Below, piece after piece: positions 53,236 through 58,212 of a DNA stretch of 58,212 nt. This DNA is from Deltaproteobacteria bacterium (lineage in GTDB: Bacteria > Desulfobacterota > Binatia > UBA9968), in assembly GCA_009692615.1 (NCBI GenBank), contig SHYW01000017.1:1-58212 (forward strand), given 5' to 3'. The notes under the pieces were generated by a model, which was given only the letters and a program-made list of their open reading frames with translations, did not search any database and had not been told where the DNA came from. A program made the translations under genes and the position numbers. How positions within the stretch are numbered: position 1 is the stretch's first letter; the number at the start of each line of letters is the position of its first letter.

Positions 53236-54015
53236 CTAAGTCGACTCCCGCGTGCGCATGCCGTGGCGCCAGCGCAGCGCCCGCGCTTCCCCGAGCAGGA
53301 ACAGCCGATTGAGCAGATAACCGAGCAGCGCGACCAACACGATGCCGCCATACATGTTGGCGCTGTTCATCGCCCGCTCTTCATCGAGTATGAAAAAACC
53401 CAAGCCCTTGCTGCCGGCGATCATCTCCGCGGTGGTGACCAAAATCAGCGCGATCGATAAGCCGATGCGCAAACCGGTGACGATGTAGGGCGCCGCGCCA
53501 GGCAAAATAATTTGCCGCAGAATTTGCCGGCGCTTGAGGCCGAAAGTTCGGCCGGTGTCGATCAACGTCGGCTCGACCCGGCGCACGCCGTCGATGGTGT
53601 TGATCAAGATCGGCCACAGCGTGGCGTAAACCGTCACCGCGACAATCATCGCATCGCCGATACCGAGCAACAAGATCGCCACCGGAATGATCGCCACCGA
53701 CGGCATGGGCCGCAGGAACTCGATGACCGTCTCAAACAACCCGTGCAAAAATTTTATATAACCGAGAACCACACCGAGCGTCACGGCGAGCGCCGCCGAA
53801 AGCAAATAGCCTTCGAGAAATCGGCCGACAGTCACACCGAGATGCCGCGCCACCGGTCCGGCGCTCAAAGCCTGGCCGAGAGCGGAAAAAATTTGACTGA
53901 CCGGCGGAAAATAAAGTTGCAGCTTGGGCGTGCTGCGCGCAGCCAATTCCCACAACAGCAATAACGCCGCGAAGGCGAGCCAGCCCAGCCAATTGAATTT
54001 CCGCCAAGCGATCAT
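53236..54015 (-). CDS. ABC transporter permease, SsuC/TauC type (first permease)
   Basis: 259 residues from ATG 54013-54015, which overlaps the ATPase stop (ATGA). Starts [20 protein letters not shown]. The EAA loop is [20 protein letters not shown] (about 145). It is paralogous to the next permease. The longer in-frame reading upstream lies inside the ATPase gene and was rejected. Confidence 0.9.
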   Translation of the reverse strand: MIAWRKFNWLGWLAFAALLLLWELAARSTPKLQLYFPPVSQIFSALGQALSAGPVARHLGVTVGRFLEGYLLSAALAVTLGVVLGYIKFLHGLFETVIEFLRPMPSVAIIPVAILLLGIGDAMIVAVTVYATLWPILINTIDGVRRVEPTLIDTGRTFGLKRRQILRQIILPGAAPYIVTGLRIGLSIALILVTTAEMIAGSKGLGFFILDEERAMNSANMYGGIVLVALLGYLLNRLFLLGEARALRWRHGMRTREST

Positions 54016-54788
54016 AGTGACGCTGCGTTGCCAATCTGGCGATAAATCTCGTTGCGCAGTTCCATGAAGCGCGCTTGGGCGCGAGTCGTCACTTGATCGC
54101 GCGGGCGAGTAAAATCGATTTTCAATTCCTGGACGATCTCCGACGGCCGCCGGCTCAGCACCCAGATGCGATCGGAGAGGTAAATCGCCTCTTCGATGTC
54201 GTGAGTAATAAACAGTATCGTGGTTTTCAACTCCGCCCAGATTCTTAGCAGCGTGTCTTCCAGCTCCAAACGTGTCAGGGCATCGAGCGAACCGAACGGT
54301 TCGTCCATCAGCAGGACTTCGGGACGGTAAGCCAATGCGCGGGCAATGGCGACGCGCTGCTGCATGCCTCCGGAAAGTTCCCAAGGATAGTGTTTTTCAA
54401 AACCCTTGAGTCCTACTAGGTCGATCAAAGTGCGCGCTTTCTTTTCGGCATCAGGAGAACGATCGCCGCGGGCATCCAAACCGAAGCGCACGTTGCCGAG
54501 CACCGAGCGCCAAGCGAACAGCGACTTGTTGTATTCCTGAAACACTAAAACCAAATTCGCCGGCGGCCCGCTGACTTCTTTGCCGTTGACGATCACGCGG
54601 CCGGAGCTCGGCACGAGCAATCCAGCGATGGTCATCAACAGGGTTGTCTTGCCGCAACCGGAGGGTCCGACGAAAGAAACAAACTCGCCGGCTTCGACTT
54701 GGCAAGTGATGTTGCCGATGGCGACGGTCGTCTCGCCGCCGGCTTGGCGATAACTCTTAGAAAGATTTTGGATATCGAGAATGGACAC
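54012..54788 (-). CDS. ABC transporter ATP-binding protein, SsuB/TauB type
   Basis: 258 residues. Walker [19 protein letters not shown] (about 40), Q-loop [12 protein letters not shown], signature [20 protein letters not shown] (about 140), Walker [18 protein letters not shown] and switch His in [16 protein letters not shown] (about 195) are all intact. It powers the importer formed by the two permeases downstream and the binding protein upstream. A TGGAGT-word hairpin sits between it and the binding-protein gene. Confidence 0.94.
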   Translation of the reverse strand: MSILDIQNLSKSYRQAGGETTVAIGNITCQVEAGEFVSFVGPSGCGKTTLLMTIAGLLVPSSGRVIVNGKEVSGPPANLVLVFQEYNKSLFAWRSVLGNVRFGLDARGDRSPDAEKKARTLIDLVGLKGFEKHYPWELSGGMQQRVAIARALAYRPEVLLMDEPFGSLDALTRLELEDTLLRIWAELKTTILFITHDIEEAIYLSDRIWVLSRRPSEIVQELKIDFTRPRDQVTTRAQARFMELRNEIYRQIGNAASL

Positions 54789-54800
54789 GGGCGGGTGGAA

Positions 54801-54880
54801 GAATGGAGTGATGGAATATTGGAGTATTGGGCTTGTCCGAACCCATTACTCCATCATTCCATTACTCCAACACTCCAATT
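54801..54880. repeat. TGGAGT-word inverted repeat, copy 3
   Basis: TGGAGTGATGGAATATTGG-type words, then GCTTGTCCGA, then ATTACTCCATCATTCC and CACTCCAAT. Between binding protein and ATPase genes in one operon, where it may cause attenuation and so higher binding-protein levels. Confidence 0.85.
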
Positions 54881-54885
54881 ATTTT

Positions 54886-55854
54886 TCAGGATTTCCTCGC
54901 CAGATCGCTGACCACGTCTTTGGCTTTGAGCGGACGGGAAATCATTTTGTACTTGTAGGTCAGATCCATCGTCACTTGGACATCTTTCTCGGTGATGCCT
55001 TTTTCAAAATAGGGCAAGCCGATCTTGCCGGCGAAATCAGGATTGAGCCCAGCCCACTTGATCATCGCGCCACGGCCGCCCTCTTTGTCGGCGTGAATCG
55101 CGTCGACGCCTTTGTTGATAGCGCGCACAAATGCCTGACTGACTTCTTTGTTTTTCTGAATCCATTTTTCCGAGGCGAACCAGCTGGCGACCAAAAATCT
55201 CGGCAGCACATCGCCCCAGGGATTCGACAGCACTCTGGTCTCCGGCCGGCGCGCGGCAACCGCGGCGAAGGGCTCATGCACGCTGATGGCGTCGACTTTG
55301 CCGGCGATCAAAGCCGGCTCCATCTGCGGAAAAGGAATCTCTACGAACTTTATTTTGCTCGATGTCCCGCCGTTCTTGTCGACCCAAGCGAGCGCCATCA
55401 GATGTACGATGTTGTTGAGCGTGTTGACCGCCACGGTTTTGCCTTCGAGATCTTTCGCGCTCTTGATCGGCGAATCCTTGCCGACCACGATGGCGTGGGT
55501 TTCATTGGCACCGCGCACGTTGGTCGCGCCGCCGGCGATCAGTTTAAAATCGAACCCTTCCACGTGCGCCTGATAAAGCGAAATTACGTTGGTCCAGCCG
55601 AACTGCAAATCGCCCGAGGTCACGCCCTGAACGATCACCGCGCCGCCGGCCATGGGCACGGTTTCCAGCTCGATCCCCTCGGCCTTGAAGAAACCTTTTT
55701 CCATCGCCATGAACATCGCCGCGTTATCGACGATTTTCATGTAGCCGAGCTTGCCCTTCGATTGCGCTTGCGCCCAACTGACTTCGCGCGTGAGCGATAA
55801 ACCGGCGACGCCGACAGTCACCTTGGTGAGAAAAGTACGCCGCGAGATTTTCAT
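54886..55854 (-). CDS. ABC substrate-binding protein (NMT1/SsuA-like) with twin-arginine signal
   Basis: 322 residues. The N-terminus MKISRRTFLTKVTVGVAGLS has an SRRTFLTK twin-arginine motif and ends AQA, so export by Tat is likely. Body: MEKGFFKAEGIELETVPMAG (about 52), GGATNVRGANETHAIVVGKD (about 108) and VAVNTLNNIVHLMALAWVDK (about 138). It heads the importer operon and is the only binding protein in the window with full partners besides the peptide-type one, which lacks ATPases. GGAGGAG precedes the ATG. Confidence 0.92.
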   Translation of the reverse strand: MKISRRTFLTKVTVGVAGLSLTREVSWAQAQSKGKLGYMKIVDNAAMFMAMEKGFFKAEGIELETVPMAGGAVIVQGVTSGDLQFGWTNVISLYQAHVEGFDFKLIAGGATNVRGANETHAIVVGKDSPIKSAKDLEGKTVAVNTLNNIVHLMALAWVDKNGGTSSKIKFVEIPFPQMEPALIAGKVDAISVHEPFAAVAARRPETRVLSNPWGDVLPRFLVASWFASEKWIQKNKEVSQAFVRAINKGVDAIHADKEGGRGAMIKWAGLNPDFAGKIGLPYFEKGITEKDVQVTMDLTYKYKMISRPLKAKDVVSDLARKS

Positions 55855-55961
55855 AGTTCTCCTCCGATGCGTGAATCATGCAGTGAAAATAAATTTGCGC
55901 CAACGCTAGCGGCTTCGCGCTGAGTCGTCAAGGGCAATTTTAATGCGATGGAAAATTCGCA

Positions 55962-56047
55962 TTACTCCGGCGGCCAGCCGACCACACTGATCTGCCGGCC
56001 GGTCTCGCTGCCGGCGCCGCGGTAGGAATAGAAATCCTCCGCAGCAT
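55962..56047 (-). pseudogene. Second, diverged 3' end of pgeF
   Basis: The last 28 codons of a PgeF-like gene (AEDFYSYRGAGSETGRQISV, then GWPPE and TAA) lie here without the rest of the gene. They match the C-terminus of the intact gene at 57213 (AEDFYSYRGAGGETGRQIGV, then GWLPA) with several substitutions. The identity ends abruptly near 56047. It is a remnant of a displaced or duplicated gene and, with 57213, brackets the cassette at 56191-57050. Confidence 0.85.
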
Positions 56048-56190
56048 CGGCAAGCTAGGCGAAGTGCCAGAGGGGCGGTCTCTGTCTCTAACTCTATCTC
56101 GACCTCTCACCCGTTCTTCCGGGCGCCGTTTATTTTTGTCGGGGAAGGAAAGTGAAGTTTGTTTTGTAGAGTTGTGACGTTCGCGACTGG
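56048..56190. other. Non-coding DNA between the pgeF remnant and the cassette
   Basis: Contains GTCTCTGTCTCTAACTCT and further CTCTATCTC-type words, another low-complexity word repeat, then a G/T-rich stretch. No ORF or RNA gene seen. Confidence 0.4.
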
Positions 56191-56547
56191 TTAGGGGCTA
56201 GACGCGCTGCGCGGCCTTGCTTTGTTCGCACTCACTAGTCGTTGGTTGACAATCCGCCAAAAAGTGACCACGGCCTTGGGTTTGGCATCAAAGAAATCCT
56301 GAAAAAATCCCACGGAATTGAGCGGCTGCGGGTAGGCGTAAGACTCCCCCTCTTCGCCCTTTTCGGTGACCCAGTCGTGAGGCTTAGACGAGTCGATAAT
56401 CTGAAAGAGGCGCGAAGGATAGAGATACGGACGGCCTTGATCGTTCAAAATACGGTAATCGTCGGCCTCGATTCCGATCACGACATACGATAGACCTGCG
56501 GTGAGATCCGGATATCGTGCGTTTTTACGTCGGAGCTTAACAATCAT
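56191..56547 (-). CDS. Hypothetical protein (118 aa) of a toxin-antitoxin-like cassette
   Basis: 118 residues, soluble. MIVKLRRKNARYPDLTAG at the start, GIEADDYRILNDQGRPYLYP (about 26) and FFQDFFDAKPKAVVTFWRIV (about 81). I recall similar proteins as widespread hypotheticals; the function is unknown to me. The ATG overlaps the stop of the gene at 56544 (ATGA), so they are coupled. GGAGA precedes it. Confidence 0.7.
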   Translation of the reverse strand: MIVKLRRKNARYPDLTAGLSYVVIGIEADDYRILNDQGRPYLYPSRLFQIIDSSKPHDWVTEKGEEGESYAYPQPLNSVGFFQDFFDAKPKAVVTFWRIVNQRLVSANKARPRSASSP

Positions 56548-56816
56548 CGAGAGCGTATCTCCTTTCGTTTCACTTCCACTCGGCCAATGCCAGGATGTTC
56601 ATACCAGTGATATTCGAACTGATGAACGCCCAACCCAAAGCGAGGACTGCTCTTCTTGACCCAGGTCGACGCTTTGCCACCATAAGTCTCGACCAGGCGT
56701 CGAACATCACGAATGCGTCGGCCTTTGGCAATGACCCGTGACTGGGCAAGAAACCGAGACGTTAGTTGAGCAATGGTATGTGCCCTTTCTCGATCGCCAA
56801 GGTTGCTCTCGGCGAT
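56544..56816 (-). pseudogene. Basic protein missing its start codon (5'-truncated)
   Basis: 90 codons open from just after the antitoxin stop (56817-56819) to TGA at 56544-56546, with no ATG, GTG or TTG in the first two thirds. The body is RVIAKGRRIRDVRRLVETYG, then KASTWVKKSSPRFGLGVHQF and EYHWYEHPGIGRVEVKRKEI, very basic. Coupling to the next gene shows that this frame was real. In another frame, an ATG overlapping the antitoxin end gives MADVNRREQPW, resembling the start of MazF/PemK toxins. So a deletion seems to have joined a toxin start to this gene body. Confidence 0.65.
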
Positions 56817-57050
56817 TTACGTCGGCCATGTTTGCAATTTTAGCACGGGAGCAAATTCGTCGCGGGCAACGGGGTGGCGTGCATACCCTTCGCGGTGACG
56901 GCGAACTTTTTCCACCGCCGCCCGCCGTTTGAGCCAAAGCTCAAGAGCTTCGCTAACCACCTCGGAACGATCTTTGTGGGCGGACTTGCTAGCGACCTCG
57001 ACAGCGCGCAGGAGCCGCTGATCGAGACGGAGTGAAACAGTCTTTGTCAT
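56817..57050 (-). CDS. Ribbon-helix-helix antitoxin-like protein
   Basis: 77 residues from ATG 57048-57050. KTVSLRLDQRLLRAVEVASK and SEVVSEALELWLKRR (about 28) form the RHH DNA-binding fold. The C-terminus EGYARHPVARDEFAPVLKLQ and TWPT resembles antitoxins paired with MazF/PemK toxins. Its end overlaps an ATG (at about 56829-56831) as such operons do, but the toxin appears lost. Likely autoregulatory DNA binder. Confidence 0.75.
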   Translation of the reverse strand: MTKTVSLRLDQRLLRAVEVASKSAHKDRSEVVSEALELWLKRRAAVEKVRRHREGYARHPVARDEFAPVLKLQTWPT

Positions 57051-57212
57051 GACGGAGATGATACGAACGACAATTGAGGTTGTCAACGACAAGAAATAGC
57101 GGCTCGCGCATGGAAAGCAACAACGACCGACTCTACGGCAAATAACCTAAGCGCCCTGAACAGGGTCAACGGCGCGAGGAATTTCTACCACCACGATCAA
57201 GGAGAATGCGAA

Positions 57213-57986
57213 CTACGCCGGCAGCCAGCCAACCACGCCGATCTGCCGGCCGGTCTCGCCGCCGGCGCCGCGGTAGGAATAAAAATCCTCGGCGGCGCAG
57301 CGTGTGCATGGGCCGACTTGAAACAGTTGCTTGCCCGGCACGCCGGCTTCGCGCAGAATATCGCGATTGAGCCGGCTTAGGTTGATATGCGGTTTGCCAT
57401 CCTTGACGGCGATGCTCGGAGTCGTCAGCGATCCCCATTTTTTCATCAGCGGCTGGGCGACATCGTCGTTGACTTCATAACAGCACACGCCGATGGATGG
57501 ACCGAGGGCTACTTCCAACTCGCTCGCATCGACGTTATGTCGATCCTGGAATAGGCGCACGGCCTTCTCGGCGATCCCGGCGAGCGTGCCGCGCCAACCG
57601 GCGTGCACCGCGGCGACCAACTTTTGCTTGGGCGCGATGAATAAAATCGGTACGCAGTCGGCGGTCAGCACACCCAAGTAAACGCCATTCTCGGCGGTCA
57701 CCATGCCGTCGGCTTCGCCGGCCTCTTTCATTTTCTTGTCGGTGATCTCAAGAATGTTGTCGCCATGAACTTGCTGCATGGTGACGACCTTGCCGTCGTG
57801 AATGCCCACCGCCAGCTTCATATCGCAGACATTTTGGCTGACGATTTTATTGTCGTCGCCGACGCGGTAAGAGACGTTGAGACCGGCGTAGCGGCCGACG
57901 CTTTTGCCGCCGCGCCGGCCCATGAAGCCGTGCAGCAGCCCCGGATAGTTCTGCCATTGGGGAACTTCTAGTCGATTCATTTCCAT
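57213..57986 (-). CDS. pgeF: Laccase-domain protein / peptidoglycan editing factor
   Basis: 257 residues. Copper/zinc-type motif residues: QQVHGDNILEITDK (about 48, His), VLTADCVPILFIAPKQKLVA (about 107, Cys) and AAVHAGWRGTLAGIAEKAV (about 127, His). PCTRCAAEDFYSYRGAGGET is the C-terminal signature. PgeF (YfiH) proteins hydrolyse wrongly built UDP-MurNAc-Ser and show purine-nucleoside phosphorylase-type activity. The C-terminal 28 codons exist in a second, diverged copy at 55962-56047. Start may be 57986 or the second ATG at 57980. Confidence 0.93.
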   Translation of the reverse strand: MEMNRLEVPQWQNYPGLLHGFMGRRGGKSVGRYAGLNVSYRVGDDNKIVSQNVCDMKLAVGIHDGKVVTMQQVHGDNILEITDKKMKEAGEADGMVTAENGVYLGVLTADCVPILFIAPKQKLVAAVHAGWRGTLAGIAEKAVRLFQDRHNVDASELEVALGPSIGVCCYEVNDDVAQPLMKKWGSLTTPSIAVKDGKPHINLSRLNRDILREAGVPGKQLFQVGPCTRCAAEDFYSYRGAGGETGRQIGVVGWLPA

Positions 57987-58073
57987 GGCGCTGAATTATG
58001 CTGAGTTCGGCGCCGCCGTGCAAGAGTTGTGAATAGCAAAATTGTCGATCAACGGGATCGGTTGATCTGTCGT

Positions 58074-58120
58074 GGCAACGTCAATATGTCATGTTAACAG
58101 CAACGCGATTATGTCAGGGT
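58074..58120. mobile_element. Insertion-sequence end (right), inverted copy of 87-134
   Basis: The minus strand reads ACCCTGACATAATCGCGTTG, then CTGTTAACATGACATATTG and CGTTGCC, matching the left-end motif at most positions. The DNA to the right (58121-58212) would be inside the element. On the minus strand it has a frame (THTLGLYRTNSNKVGFRYGQ) ending at a TGA within the motif, possibly the transposase C-terminus, but I cannot confirm that. Confidence 0.5.
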
Positions 58121-58212
58121 AGTGCGTTGGGTTGAGGTCGTAAGTTAGAAACCTGGCCATAGCGGAACCCCACCTTGTTGGAGTTGGTTCGATATAGGCC
58201 AAGTGTGTGCGT

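Noticed and set aside
54016-54384. Long N-terminal extension of the first SsuC-type permease
   Set aside because: It lies wholly inside the intact ATPase gene in another frame; the ATG at 54013-54015 overlaps the ATPase stop as usual.

Overview
The window is bacterial, roughly 58-60 % GC by eye. It looks like one contig from an uncultured soil or groundwater bacterium of the deltaproteobacterial/Binatia-like type. That placement is inferred from gene content: many orphan NMT1/THI5-like substrate-binding proteins, UbiD-like and cupin enzymes of aromatic metabolism, a PaaA/PaaC-like ferritin-like oxygenase beside EtfAB, a DUF748 protein and a TatA/B-TatC pair. There is no rRNA gene or recognisable tRNA, and no CRISPR array. 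Both ends carry copies of the same terminal-repeat motif, and at the left end it sits beside the start of a transposase-like gene. The contig therefore probably stops at two copies of one insertion sequence.

Layout. 1-220: insertion-sequence end. 221-4695: dipeptide/oligopeptide-type ABC operon (binding protein, alpha/beta hydrolase, two permeases, no ATPases). 4829-7930: pyruvate kinase and a secreted vanadium-haloperoxidase/PAP2-type enzyme, convergent. 8331-11234: bicupin dioxygenase, PqqC/TenA-like protein and an orphan binding protein whose 3' end is fused to a truncated hsdM on the other strand. 11995-14789 (minus): EtfA, EtfB, a 63-residue protein and a PaaA/C-like oxygenase subunit. 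14935-19621: nicotinate phosphoribosyltransferase, FabF-FabH and an HDAC-family deacetylase. 19707-20797: Tat translocase. 21089-25448 (minus): pyruvoyl arginine decarboxylase and a three-subunit acyl-CoA carboxylase. 25639-27728: M24 peptidase and HEAT-repeat protein.

27804-28031 (minus) holds what I consider the most interesting element: a free-standing transcription unit of about 190 nt with its own sigma70-type promoter. It contains a 14-codon ORF with a strong Shine-Dalgarno, alternative base-pairings that include that Shine-Dalgarno, and a strong intrinsic terminator. 28171-36024 is an accessory catabolic region: VOC enzyme, maleate-isomerase-like protein, ornithine-cyclodeaminase-like protein, MFS transporter and three binding proteins without ABC partners. 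36030-41305: MlaC-like protein, gamma-glutamylcyclotransferase, a 1207-residue DUF748 protein and a small protein. 41362-44283: UbiD-type decarboxylase and MFS transporter. 44322-47540 (minus): an ABC-2 drug/organic-compound exporter operon in which two successive genes each carry one in-frame TAG. 47563-50177: CDF metal exporter, MltA and a small zincin. 50251-55854: a second ornithine-cyclodeaminase-like protein, an FAH-family hydrolase and a complete SsuABC/TauABC-type importer with a Tat-type binding protein. 55962-57986: PgeF (laccase-domain protein), a diverged second copy of its 3' end, and between them a degraded toxin-antitoxin-like cassette.

Many gene boundaries carry inverted repeats built from a 7-9 nt word repeated with small drifts. 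At least nine different words are used. They sit mostly between convergent genes or operon segments and probably act as terminators or RNA-stability elements.
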